In this document: positions 1 to 8,433 of the stretch, piece by piece | How positions within the stretch are numbered: position 1 is the stretch's first letter | How the letters are laid out: every line of letters starts with the position of its first letter | Assembly: GCF_009827305.1 (NCBI RefSeq) | Contig: NZ_WTYJ01000002.1 | Coordinates: 434,001 to 498,000 of the forward strand | Direction: 5' to 3' | Source: Croceibacterium xixiisoli | Lineage (GTDB): Bacteria; Pseudomonadota; Alphaproteobacteria; Sphingomonadales; Sphingomonadaceae | DNA: 64,000 nucleotides | Program-made: the position numbers and the translations under genes | The notes under the pieces: generated by a model | What the model was told of the DNA's origin: nothing | Seen by the model: only the letters and a program-made list of their open reading frames with translations | Database searches by the model: none

Positions 1-1430
1 GCCGGCGCAGGCGCCTGCGTGAACACCGGCAGCGCGGCCTGTCGTGCGTCGCGCAGGCTGACGCCCAGCGCCTGTGCCACGGTCGGGGCGATCTGGCGGA
101 TATCGATCCGGCCGAGATTCTGCCCGGCGCGAATGCCGCTGCCGGTGATGAAGAAGGCCGCATCCATCTGCCGATTGTCCGGCAGATAGCCATGCACGCC
201 GACAGGGGCGGCCATGGATTGCACCAGATCGCCGGCCAATGCGCCGCCCACCACCGTGCCGCTCTGCATCTGCACCACGAAGCTGGCACCGGTGTAGCCT
301 TCCAGCGCGGCGATATCCTGCCCTTCGATAATCCGGGCGATCCCATTGGCGGGGTCAGCGGCAAGCCGGCCCAGCACTTCGCGCACGCGGCGTCGGGTCG
401 CCTCGTCCCCAGGATCGCGCAGCATGATCGCCGCATCCGATGCTGCCCAGATATCGGCCTGCCAGTCGGTAATGCGCGCCGCCCGCCCATTGCCACTCGG
501 CGTCACCGTGATCAGCCCGGCTTCGATCAGCGGAATCCTCAGATTGAGCCGTTTGGTGGCCGGGGCCTGGCCGTGGTCTGACACGACCACCAGCACGCTG
601 TCCGGATCCACCGCCTTGGTGGCAGACCACAATTGCCCGATCAGCATGTCCACGTCTTGCGCGGCGCGGTTCGCCTGCGGGCTGAAGGGGGCGTGTTCAT
701 GCGCCTCCACATCCACGGCGGACAAATGCAGGGTCAGGAACTGCGGGCGATAACGGCGCAGGATTTCCACCGCGTAACGCACGCGGGTGGCGTCATAATC
801 GTCGGTGCGGAAATCGATCCCGTTGTAGGGGCCCAAATCACGCTCCAGTGCGGCCAGCAGACCGGCCGGGCGTGCCGCGCTGCCGATTGCCTTGCGATTT
901 TCATCGTCCCAAGGCGAAGGCTGGTACCGGGGAATGTCGTAGTGCACGGCCGTGCCGCCCACGGTCGAAAGCTGGTCGACATTGGCCGTGATCAGCCCCG
1001 CACGCGCGGCTGCATGCCACAGCGTGTCGGTCTTCACATCGGCATCATAGAGATAGAGCCCGCCGGCGGTGTTGCGGTCGGCCGGTTCGAAGCGTTCATT
1101 GTTCAGCACGCCGTGTTGCGCCGGGCTGGTGCCGGTCATCAGCGTGACCGCGCTGGGCCAGGATACCGTGGGGGCAATTCCCCGCGCGCCTTCGGCGTGA
1201 CTGCCTTCAGCCATGATCGCGCGCAGATTGGGCATGGACAGGCCGCGCTGTTCGGCTTGCGTCACATATTCCGGGTTCATCCCGTCGATGCTGACCATCA
1301 CCACCGTGCGGGCCTGGGCCGGGGCGGTCGCGGTGATGGTGCCGCTTGCCGCCAGGCCAGCCAGCAGGAAAGCGGCGAAGGTCCGCCGGCCGCGAAGGGG
1401 GATTGGGCGAAGGGGGGAGGATTTAGACAT
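1..1430 (-). CDS. Type I phosphodiesterase / alkaline phosphatase family protein, C-terminus cut by window edge
   Basis: Exported metal-dependent phosphohydrolase of the nucleotide pyrophosphatase/phosphodiesterase superfamily. The open frame runs from ATG at 1430 (AGGA about 6 nt upstream) to the first base of the window without a stop, giving at least 476 residues. A hydrophobic signal segment (FAAFLLAGLAASG) is followed by the metal-binding start VVMVSIDGMNPEYV, the nucleophile loop APTVSWPSAVTL, a VSDHGQ metal motif and a GVHGYLP histidine motif. The family nucleophile is normally Thr in a T-x-P-(N/S)-H loop; here the position is Ser and the following His is replaced, so substrate or activity may differ. 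It lies 56 bp behind a paralogue of the same orientation and probably shares its operon with the receptor at 2908-5799. Substrate unknown. Confidence 0.85.
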   Translation of the reverse strand, partial: MSKSSPLRPIPLRGRRTFAAFLLAGLAASGTITATAPAQARTVVMVSIDGMNPEYVTQAEQRGLSMPNLRAIMAEGSHAEGARGIAPTVSWPSAVTLMTGTSPAQHGVLNNERFEPADRNTAGGLYLYDADVKTDTLWHAAARAGLITANVDQLSTVGGTAVHYDIPRYQPSPWDDENRKAIGSAARPAGLLAALERDLGPYNGIDFRTDDYDATRVRYAVEILRRYRPQFLTLHLSAVDVEAHEHAPFSPQANRAAQDVDMLIGQLWSATKAVDPDSVLVVVSDHGQAPATKRLNLRIPLIEAGLITVTPSGNGRAARITDWQADIWAASDAAIMLRDPGDEATRRRVREVLGRLAADPANGIARIIEGQDIAALEGYTGASFVVQMQSGTVVGGALAGDLVQSMAAPVGVHGYLPDNRQMDAAFFITGSGIRAGQNLGRIDIRQIAPTVAQALGVSLRDARQAALPVFTQAPAP

Positions 1431-1486
1431 GATGATCCTGTGGAGAGGCCGTGTGGCAATCGAATGAAACAGGGCGGTATGGGGGC

Positions 1487-2836
1487 TCAGCGTGTGGCTG
1501 CCACGGGCAGGGCGGGCTGATCGGCATCCTTCAGCGTCACGCCCATCACCCGCGCCAGCGTGGGGGCAATCTGGCGCATGTCGACCACGCCCAGATCGCG
1601 CCCGGCGGCAATGCCGGTGCCCTTGATGAAGAAGCTGGCGTCCATTCCGGGCGTGCCGGGCAGATAGCCGTGATGGCCGCGCGTGGTCGGGAAGGTGGTC
1701 ACCTGTTCGCCCAGATACATGCCGCCGATCACCGTGCCCGGCTGCATGTCGATCACGAATTGCGCGCCAGGCCAACCCCCGAGTGCTTCCACCTCTTCCC
1801 CTTCGATCACGCGGGCGATGCCATTGGCCGGATCGGCCGCCAGCCGGTGCAGCAGCGCGGCCACCTGGGCGCGGGTGGCGGCATCCCCCGGATCGGTCAA
1901 TTTGATGGCCTGGCCCCAGACATCCAGCTTGCGGTCGGTCACCTTGACCGCGCGGCCCGGTACCGGTTCCTTGATCGTGATCAGCCCGGCGGCGACCAGC
2001 GGCACCCGCAGGTTGAGCGCGCGGGTAAAGGGCGCCTGCCCATGGTCGGACACGACGGCCACGACCGTATCGGGGTCATTGGCCAGCGCAGCATCGATCA
2101 GCTGGCCCACCAGCCGGTCTTCTGCCTCGACCGCCGCCTTCGCCTCGGCGGTGAACGGACCATTGGCATGGGCCGCGGCGTCCAGCGACACCATGTGCAC
2201 CAGCATGAATTCCGGCTGGTGCCGCTGCAGGATATCGACGGCATAGCGGGTGCGCAGCGTGCTGCCCGCTATGTCCGACGCCTGATAGAAGCTGCCGAGC
2301 CGGGCCTGCATGTCGTCCAGCAGCCCTTCGGGCCGGGCCATGGCGGCCTGGAACTTGACGGTTGCTGCCGATTGATAGGGTTCGACATGCGGCAGGTTCC
2401 AGGTGATGGCGCGGCTGCCGGCGGTGTTGAGCCAGCCTACGCTGCCACTGGTCATGCCTGCGCGGTGCGCGGCATCCCACAGCGTGTCTGCGGTGATATC
2501 GGCAGCGAAGGTGCACATCGAACTGCTGAAACCTTCGGCCACCAGCGGATCATTGCCGGTGATGCCATGGCGGGAAGGGGAAACACCCGTCACCAGCGTG
2601 GCGTGGCTGGGGCAGGTGATGGTCGGCACCACCCCGCGCACACCGCTGGCATGGCTGCCTTCGCTGATGAAGCGGCGCAGATTGGGCAGGTCGAAGCCAT
2701 GCTGTTCCGCCTGCGTCACATATTCCGGGTTCATGGCATCGATGCTGATCAGCAGCAGCGGGCGGGCAGCGGCGGGCGCGGCGATGATGGTGGTGGCGGC
2801 CAGCAACAGGGCGGCGGCGCGGCGGGTCTTGGTCAT
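1487..2836 (-). CDS. Type I phosphodiesterase / nucleotide pyrophosphatase family protein
   Basis: 449-residue exported phosphohydrolase, paralogue of the gene just downstream. An N-terminal Sec signal (AAALLLAATTIIAAPAAA) precedes LLISIDAMNPEYV (first metal-binding Asp), the nucleophile loop PTITCPSHATLVTG with the canonical Thr and His, VVSDHGQ, and RGHHGYLPG near residue 400. All metal and catalytic positions of the family appear to be present. Members cleave phosphodiester or pyrophosphate bonds of nucleotides, glycerophosphodiesters or phospholipid head groups; the exact substrate cannot be read from the sequence. It follows the TonB-dependent receptor on the same strand, so the receptor may import, or bring to the periplasm, the diester that this enzyme splits. 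Confidence 0.88.
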   Translation of the reverse strand: MTKTRRAAALLLAATTIIAAPAAARPLLLISIDAMNPEYVTQAEQHGFDLPNLRRFISEGSHASGVRGVVPTITCPSHATLVTGVSPSRHGITGNDPLVAEGFSSSMCTFAADITADTLWDAAHRAGMTSGSVGWLNTAGSRAITWNLPHVEPYQSAATVKFQAAMARPEGLLDDMQARLGSFYQASDIAGSTLRTRYAVDILQRHQPEFMLVHMVSLDAAAHANGPFTAEAKAAVEAEDRLVGQLIDAALANDPDTVVAVVSDHGQAPFTRALNLRVPLVAAGLITIKEPVPGRAVKVTDRKLDVWGQAIKLTDPGDAATRAQVAALLHRLAADPANGIARVIEGEEVEALGGWPGAQFVIDMQPGTVIGGMYLGEQVTTFPTTRGHHGYLPGTPGMDASFFIKGTGIAAGRDLGVVDMRQIAPTLARVMGVTLKDADQPALPVAATR

Positions 2837-2866
2837 GGCTGATCCTGCAAAGGGAGGAAAACCGGG

Positions 2867-2898
2867 GGCGGCGGCACGGGGGTGCCCGTGCCGCCGCC
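2867..2898 (-). terminator. GC-rich hairpin after the TonB-dependent receptor gene
   Basis: Perfect 14-bp inverted repeat (GGCGGCGGCACGGG / CCCGTGCCGCCGCC) with a 4-nt loop, starting 10 bp beyond the receptor stop codon and, on the minus strand, followed by a short TTTT. It sits just before the phosphodiesterase start at 2836, so it may be a partial terminator or attenuator that lowers phosphodiesterase expression relative to the receptor. Confidence 0.6.
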
Positions 2899-2907
2899 GG
2901 TGGAGGC

Positions 2908-5799
2908 TCAGAAGTTGAAGCGGAAACCGGCGCGGAAGCTGCGGCCGATCACGTCATAATAGAGCTGGTTCACACCCCATTGCTGGCTGCCGATGCCGGT
3001 GGGGTTGGGGATGACCGCCGGGGCTTTGTTGGCCAGATTGCTGACGGAGAAGAACGCTTCCACTTCCGGGCGGAAGCGATAGCTGGCGGACAGATCGATG
3101 TAGAAGAACCCGTCGACATGATTGTTGTCGATGGTCCGCGCCGTCGCCGAAGAGGTCGGGCAATTGGCCCGGCATTCGACGTAGGTGTTGCTCAGCACGC
3201 CGTCGCTCATGCCCCGGCCGGTGAGCGAGGTGGTCAGCTTGCCCGCCGTCAGCGATGCCTGCAGCAGATAACGCCATTCCGGCGTGCCGGCGAAGGTGCC
3301 GAGCGAGGATGTCGGATTGGCACCGACCAGTCCGGTCAGTGAAGAGTTTTCCAGGTAATTGGTGGCCAGCGCGCGCAACGTCAGCTGGCTGTCGGGCAGG
3401 CCCAGCATGGCAAGATCGGTGCGATAGCTGGCTTCGTAATCGATCCCGCGAACCACCTGCGATGCCAGATTGACCGGACGCAGCGTGATGTTGGACACGC
3501 GCCCATCCGCTCCGCGTTCGATGAACTGGCACAGCGACTGATCGCCGGCGAAGCATTCGTTGAGCAAGGTGCCCACGCTGATCGATGCGATCGCATCCTT
3601 GACCGAGATGTCCCAGTAATCGACCGAGGCGCTGAAGCCGGGAATGAAGCGCGGTTCGAACACGGCGCCGACATTGAACGTATCCGCCTTTTCCGGATTG
3701 ATCACCGGATTGCCCACCGCCGTGTAGAACATGGCATAGGATTCATTGTTTACGAACGGATCGGAAAAGGTGGAGGTCAGCGTCTGGCCCGGCTGGAACA
3801 GATCGGCCAGATTGCCGGCCCGAATGTCGCGCGAACGGGTGATGCGGAACCGGATATCCGGCACCGGCGCCCAGGTCGCTCCCAGTTTCCAGGTCGTGAC
3901 GAAACCCGAAGAGCTGTAATCCGTGCCGCGAATGGCGGCGTTGACATCCAGCGCATGGGCAAACGGCAGTTCTGCTGCCAGCGGCAGGGCGACTTCGACG
4001 AAGCCTTCGGTTACCGTATAGCTGCCGACGATGGCCTTGAAATTGCCCGCCCAATAGCTGTTCACCTTGGACAGTTCGTCGGAATTGCCCTTCGACGCCT
4101 CCCGACGGTGCTCGATGCCGGCGGCCAGCGAAACCGGCCCGGCCCAGGTGGCGAAGGGTTCGCCCTGCAGCGTTGCGGCATAGGTATCCTGGGTGATCGT
4201 CGCGTCCAGCCAGGCCGTGCCGTTGACATAGTTGAGCGCGCCGGTCGATGCGACCCCGGTACCCAGGATGTTGAGCGGCACGCAGCCATTGTTCGGATCG
4301 GTCAGCGTGGAACGGCAGATCGGCACGCCATTGGGGCCCATCACCGTATCGATCGCGCGGCGGTAATTGGCATTGATCGGAATATAGAGTTCCTGCTTGA
4401 AATCGCTGACATTGCGGTTCCAATAGGCATCCCACTGCCAATCGGATCCGAGCATGTCGAATTCCCCCTTGGTGCCGATCACATAGCGATAGAGATTGCG
4501 ATCTGCCTTGTAGGGCAGGCCGCCGATATCCTGGTTCCAGGTGCCGACATCCAGCGTGGTGAGGCCAAGCTCATCCATCCGGGCGCCGATCGATTCCGGC
4601 AGGAACGGATTTTCGCGCGTGATGGTCAAACCGCCGAACTGGAACATCGGGGTGGTGATCATGTCGGTCTTCGCGCGCGACCAGCCGAACTGGCCATAGA
4701 CTTCCAGCGCGCGGGCCACTTCGAAACTGGCCCGGACGAAGGCGTTCTGGCGCACCATCGGATTGTTCAGCGCCTGCGGACCATTGCCGAAATCGGTTAC
4801 CTGCCAGTCGCCACCGATCATGTAGGGATCGCGGACCACCGAACCGAAGTTGAGCTGCGCCGGTGCGCCACCTGGACCGAAATAGATGCCGCGCAGCGGG
4901 CCGCTGGTGATGATGCCGCCCGGGGCCACGGTGGTGTAACCGACATTGGTGGCGGCCAGCATTTCCGGCTGGCCATTGGCCGGCGTGTAGGCCGGGTTGA
5001 ACATTTGCTTGGCGCCGACATACCAATCGCGCGGGATGCCGTGGATGCCCTCGTTCCAGGTCTGTTCGATATTGGCCATGATATGGCCCCGGCCATCGGC
5101 AAAATGGGTTCCGGCGGCCAGCGACAGGCGATAGTTGGGATCATCGCCATAGGTGGTGATGCCGCCCGATACTTCCCCCTTCAGCCCGGTAAAGCTGGTG
5201 TTGAGCACATAATTGACCACACCGGCCACCGCGTCCGAACCCCATGCAGCCGATGCCCCGCCGGTGACCACTTCCACGCGTTCGACCAGCGAATCCGGAA
5301 TGGTGCTGACATCCACCAGCCCGCCGGTGGTGGATGCGGGCATGCGCTGCCCGTCCAGCAGCACCAGCGTGCGCTGCGTGCCCAGATTGCGCAGGTTCAG
5401 TGCGTTGACGCCGACCAGGCCGGCGCTGATCGTGCTGGTGTTCATCCGCGTGCTGCCGGCCAGGGCAGGCAACTGGTTGATCGTGTCGGACAGGTTCAGC
5501 GGCGCAGCCCGGCGGATTTCATCGGCGCCGAGCACGGTGGTGGGGGTGGGGGCCTGATATCCGTCGCGCACGATGCGCGAACCCGATACGATAATGGCAT
5601 TGCTGCCGCCCTCATCCGATGCGCTGTCGCCTGCGCTGTTGTCGCCGGTTGCATCATCGGCTGCTTCGGCCGCGGCGTCATCGGCGGTCAGAGCAGTGCT
5701 TGCCTGCGCCATCGGGGACAGCATCAGCATCCCTGCCAGCACCGCCGTTGCGCTGGCCCCATGCAGCAAGCGGGTAAAGACACGATTATCGGTTTTCAT
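2908..5799 (-). CDS. TonB-dependent receptor
   Basis: 963-residue outer-membrane active transporter. The start at 5799 (MKTDNRVF) is chosen over an upstream ATG at 5859 because it has AGGGG at the right distance and is followed directly by a signal peptide ending in PMAQAS. The plug domain is clear (TPTTVLGADEIRRAAPLNLS, then LVLLDGQRMPAS, VERVEVVTGGASAAWGSDAV and GVVNYVLN, about residues 75-200), followed by a beta-barrel with the terminal signature FRAGFRFNF. It has no STN domain, so it does not signal through FecR. Genes on either side (XRE-cupin regulator upstream, two phosphodiesterases downstream, divergent MFS) suggest a dedicated uptake locus, possibly for a phosphodiester. Ligand unknown. 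Confidence 0.93.
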   Translation of the reverse strand: MKTDNRVFTRLLHGASATAVLAGMLMLSPMAQASTALTADDAAAEAADDATGDNSAGDSASDEGGSNAIIVSGSRIVRDGYQAPTPTTVLGADEIRRAAPLNLSDTINQLPALAGSTRMNTSTISAGLVGVNALNLRNLGTQRTLVLLDGQRMPASTTGGLVDVSTIPDSLVERVEVVTGGASAAWGSDAVAGVVNYVLNTSFTGLKGEVSGGITTYGDDPNYRLSLAAGTHFADGRGHIMANIEQTWNEGIHGIPRDWYVGAKQMFNPAYTPANGQPEMLAATNVGYTTVAPGGIITSGPLRGIYFGPGGAPAQLNFGSVVRDPYMIGGDWQVTDFGNGPQALNNPMVRQNAFVRASFEVARALEVYGQFGWSRAKTDMITTPMFQFGGLTITRENPFLPESIGARMDELGLTTLDVGTWNQDIGGLPYKADRNLYRYVIGTKGEFDMLGSDWQWDAYWNRNVSDFKQELYIPINANYRRAIDTVMGPNGVPICRSTLTDPNNGCVPLNILGTGVASTGALNYVNGTAWLDATITQDTYAATLQGEPFATWAGPVSLAAGIEHRREASKGNSDELSKVNSYWAGNFKAIVGSYTVTEGFVEVALPLAAELPFAHALDVNAAIRGTDYSSSGFVTTWKLGATWAPVPDIRFRITRSRDIRAGNLADLFQPGQTLTSTFSDPFVNNESYAMFYTAVGNPVINPEKADTFNVGAVFEPRFIPGFSASVDYWDISVKDAIASISVGTLLNECFAGDQSLCQFIERGADGRVSNITLRPVNLASQVVRGIDYEASYRTDLAMLGLPDSQLTLRALATNYLENSSLTGLVGANPTSSLGTFAGTPEWRYLLQASLTAGKLTTSLTGRGMSDGVLSNTYVECRANCPTSSATARTIDNNHVDGFFYIDLSASYRFRPEVEAFFSVSNLANKAPAVIPNPTGIGSQQWGVNQLYYDVIGRSFRAGFRFNF

Positions 5800-6150
5800 A
5801 GAGACCCCTGAGTGTGATGTATGTTTCGGTTCTGGAAAACTGACGCACGACAGCGGCAAGCGCCTGCGGGTGGCAGACGCCTGTGGTGATCAGACAATGT
5901 TCGAAAATCTAAGGTTTTAGCCCATGTCTCTGTTGCGAGTCGCTCAGATCAGTTTCCAATACGGAAAATCGTATGGGAATTTTGCGACAGTTTCGTGAAA
6001 TGAAAAATTTTCACGATGAACCGAAGCGAGGGGGCCGGCTGCTTCGCGGGCACGAGCGGGCATACCGCCTGGTGCGGCAATGGCAGGTGATTGTCAGGGG
6101 TGGCGGGCTGGCCTGCCCGCCCTCAACAATGCTGTGCCGCCGCCCCGGTA
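5800..6150. promoter_or_regulatory. Control region upstream of the receptor-phosphodiesterase genes
   Basis: Gene-free 351 bp between the receptor and the regulator gene. It is AT-rich in its middle part. It holds an imperfect repeat with arms ATACG/CGTAT at 5959-5974, a 14-bp motif at 5979-5992 (ATTTTGCGACAGTT) and an 8-bp inverted repeat TCGTGAAA/TTTCACGA at 5993-6016. The motif recurs, 13 of 14 identical, upstream of the XRE-cupin gene. I infer a promoter with operator sites here; no coding frame in it looks real. Confidence 0.55.
5993..6016. promoter_or_regulatory. Inverted repeat, probable operator
   Basis: TCGTGAAA and TTTCACGA, perfect 8-bp arms separated by 8 bp, with an inner TGAAAA/TTTTCA palindrome centred on one A. 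It directly adjoins the motif at 5979-5992. Spacing and symmetry fit a dimeric helix-turn-helix repressor such as the neighbouring XRE-cupin protein. Confidence 0.5.
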
Positions 6151-6840
6151 TCAGACGTGCGGAATGCTCGTGCAGACCGACATGATCCGGCATCGACCTG
6201 GGGCTGCAGCGATATAGGCGTGGCCCATGCCAGCATCGAAATAGATCGAATCCCCTTCATGCAGCAGCACGGGGGCATACAGATCACAGTGGAATTCTAT
6301 AATTCCGTCAACGACATAGGAAAACTCCTCGCCGGCATGGCGGGTGAATTCCGGAAAATCCTCAATCGATCGGGCCTTCACATCCACCAGCATCGGGTGG
6401 ATCGACCGGTTCAGCAGTTCCGGGGCGTGGCAGGCGTAGTCGTAAAAGGGCGTGCCGATGTTCTTTTCTTCCCCCTTGCGGGTGATCGACCGGCGCCCGC
6501 TTACCAGCTGCGGGGCGCCGCCAGGCTGCAGGCCGGCACCGTTGAAGGGAAACATGGCGCCAGTCTCCCCCCGCACGATCTCCCCCCGCACGATCTCCCC
6601 GCCGGACAGCAATTGCGCAATGTCCACGCCCAGCCCATGGCCCAGCTTCAACAGCTTGTCATAGCTCAGGCCCATCTTGCCGTTTTCCAGTTTCGACAAT
6701 GTGGAGATCGACATGCCTGTGCGATCCTTCACATCGGCCAGTGTCCAGCCCTTCGCCGCGCGCAGCGCGCGCAAGGCTGCGGCCGGATCGGCAATCATCC
6801 GGCTGTCGTGGCTGCTGCTGTCGGCGTCTGCTTCGATCAT
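6151..6840 (-). CDS. XRE-family transcriptional regulator with C-terminal cupin domain
   Basis: 229-residue DNA-binding regulator. The start at 6840 (MIEADADSS) is preferred over 6921, because the longer frame would read through the probable operator at 6920-6933. An N-terminal helix-turn-helix (LRALRAAKGWTLADVKDRTG, then SISTLSKLENGKMGLSYDKL; residues about 20-80) is joined by a linker to a cupin fold (HAGEEFSYVVDGIIEFHCD and LHEGDSIYFDAGMGHAY; residues about 140-225). This architecture (PuuR/SutR-like) usually senses a small metabolite through the cupin. A 15-bp tandem duplication at 6566-6595 repeats the residues EIVRG in the linker. It is placed between the receptor locus and the divergent MFS gene and probably controls both. 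Confidence 0.9.
   Translation of the reverse strand: MIEADADSSSHDSRMIADPAAALRALRAAKGWTLADVKDRTGMSISTLSKLENGKMGLSYDKLLKLGHGLGVDIAQLLSGGEIVRGEIVRGETGAMFPFNGAGLQPGGAPQLVSGRRSITRKGEEKNIGTPFYDYACHAPELLNRSIHPMLVDVKARSIEDFPEFTRHAGEEFSYVVDGIIEFHCDLYAPVLLHEGDSIYFDAGMGHAYIAAAPGRCRIMSVCTSIPHV
6566..6595. repeat. 15-bp tandem duplication inside the XRE-cupin gene
   Basis: TCCCCCCGCACGATC occurs twice in a row. It adds five residues to the linker between the helix-turn-helix and cupin domains without breaking the frame, so it looks like a recent slippage event. Confidence 0.85.
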
Positions 6841-6919
6841 GGGTGAATTTGCCTGCGGGAATGGAAAGGCGGGCTGTTGCGATAGCGGGAAAATGCCCCC
6901 GCGGCAAAAAATTTTCCGC

Positions 6920-6933
6920 ATTTTGCGAAAGTT
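6920..6933. promoter_or_regulatory. Recurring motif upstream of the XRE-cupin and MFS genes
   Basis: ATTTTGCGAAAGTT differs by one base from the motif at 5979-5992. It lies in the divergent region between the regulator (start 6840) and the MFS gene (start 7019), next to a further AT-rich near-palindrome (GCGGCAAAA / ATTTTCCGC, 6901-6919). Likely the regulator's own operator. Confidence 0.5.
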
Positions 6934-7018
6934 GAAAAGTGTTCCGGATCAAGCCGTCACAAAGCTGTGACCTTGGCGTGGCACAGCGTCACCGAAACAT
7001 GGCGTGGAACAGGGGCGC

Positions 7019-8356
7019 ATGGGCGCAGCTACCGGATCAGGGTTGAATTCATCGTCCGACGATACCTCCGGCGCGGGCTCCCGGTTGCCGGAACGCTATC
7101 GCGTCCTGCTGATCCTGACGCTGGTCTATGCCGTCAACGTGGCCGATCGCTTCGTGGTCTCCACGCTGATCGAACCGATCAAGGCGGCATTCGGTCTGAC
7201 CGACGCGGCAGTTGGCTTCCTGACCGGTGTGGCCTTCGCGCTGTGCTATGCCTTCGCCAGCCTGCCGCTCGGCCTGCTGGCGGATCGGGCCCACCGGCGC
7301 AACATGCTGGCCGTGGCCATCACCGTATGGTCGCTGTTCACGGCGCTTGGTGGCCTGGCGCACAATTTCTGGCATTTCCTGATCGCCCGGGTCGGCGTCG
7401 GCCTGGGCGAAGCAGGGGCGACCCCGGCCTCCCATTCGATCCTGGCCGATTACTTCCCTGCCTCCGAACGGACCATCGCCATGTCGGTCTTCGCGTTTGG
7501 GATCGCGATCGGTTCGGCCATGGGTGGGATCATCGGCGGGCTGGTGTCGGAAAGCTTCGGTTGGCGATCGACCATGCTGCTGTTCGCCCTGTTCAACCTG
7601 CCCGTGCTGGCGATGCTGATGTGCCTGCGCGAACCCGCGCGTGGCGCATCCGATCCGGCGCCGCCCGCGCCCGGCCATGCGCCCGCCGCACGTGGTTTTG
7701 CGGAGGTGGCACGTTTCATGCGGGGGCAGCGCGCGCTGCTACACATCCTGGCCGGCGGCGCGATCGCCGATTTTGCCAAGGGCGGGCTGGCCTGGTGGAC
7801 CCCCGCCTTCCTCGCCCGATCGCACGGCTTCACCACCGGCGGCGCCGGGCTGCAGGTGGGTTTGATGAGCGGCCTGGGGGGCGCACTGGTGCTGGTGGCG
7901 GTGATGCTGGTCATGGTCCGCATGATGGGTCGCGATCCGCGTTGGCCATGTCGTTTTCTGGCCATTTTCAGTGCTCTGGTTACCTTGCCAGGCATTGCGG
8001 CCTATCTGGTGGGGGATAGCTGGCTGGCGCTGTTGCTGCTGTGGCTGTTCATCCCCTTCGCCAATTTCCACGTCGGCCCCGCGCTCGCCCTGCTGCAGAA
8101 CCTCACCCCTTCGGCGATGCGCGGGCTGGTGGTGGCGATTTTCCTCTTCGCCACCAACATGGCCAATCTGGCGCTGGCCCCCCAGATCATCGGCCTGCTG
8201 TCCGACACCCTGGCCACCACCCTCGGTAACCCCGGCGACGCCCTGGGCATCGCTCTTTCCCTATCGGCAATCGCGGGTTTCTGGGCCGCCTGGCACTTCC
8301 ACGCCGCCATCCGCACCCTGCGCGAGGACATCACCCGCGCGAATGGCCCGGGGTGA
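7019..8356 (+). CDS. MFS transporter, spinster-like
   Basis: 445-residue inner-membrane permease with about twelve hydrophobic segments. The ATG at 7019 has AGGGG four bases upstream; an in-frame GTG at 7004 is the alternative. The N-terminal half carries family motifs: VYAVNVADRFVVSTLIEPIK in helix 1, the loop LADRAHRRN, and RVGVGLGEAGATPASHS in helix 4. This subgroup, common in sphingomonads, is usually found next to TonB-dependent receptors and hydrolases and moves organic anions or lipid-like solutes. The divergent arrangement with the XRE-cupin gene and the shared motif suggest it carries the locus substrate, or its product, across the inner membrane. Confidence 0.88.
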   Translation: MGAATGSGLNSSSDDTSGAGSRLPERYRVLLILTLVYAVNVADRFVVSTLIEPIKAAFGLTDAAVGFLTGVAFALCYAFASLPLGLLADRAHRRNMLAVAITVWSLFTALGGLAHNFWHFLIARVGVGLGEAGATPASHSILADYFPASERTIAMSVFAFGIAIGSAMGGIIGGLVSESFGWRSTMLLFALFNLPVLAMLMCLREPARGASDPAPPAPGHAPAARGFAEVARFMRGQRALLHILAGGAIADFAKGGLAWWTPAFLARSHGFTTGGAGLQVGLMSGLGGALVLVAVMLVMVRMMGRDPRWPCRFLAIFSALVTLPGIAAYLVGDSWLALLLLWLFIPFANFHVGPALALLQNLTPSAMRGLVVAIFLFATNMANLALAPQIIGLLSDTLATTLGNPGDALGIALSLSAIAGFWAAWHFHAAIRTLREDITRANGPG

Positions 8357-8433
8357 TTGTTACAGTGTGACGGCAGACGAATTTGCCCCATGCTGCCGAG
8401 GAAATCCGGCATCCAGACCGGCAGGGGAATAGC

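Noticed and set aside
3955-5811. 618-residue open frame on the plus strand
   Set aside because: It is antisense to the well-supported TonB-dependent receptor. Composition is His/Gly/Arg-biased, as expected of the mirrored frame in GC-rich DNA, with no family motif.
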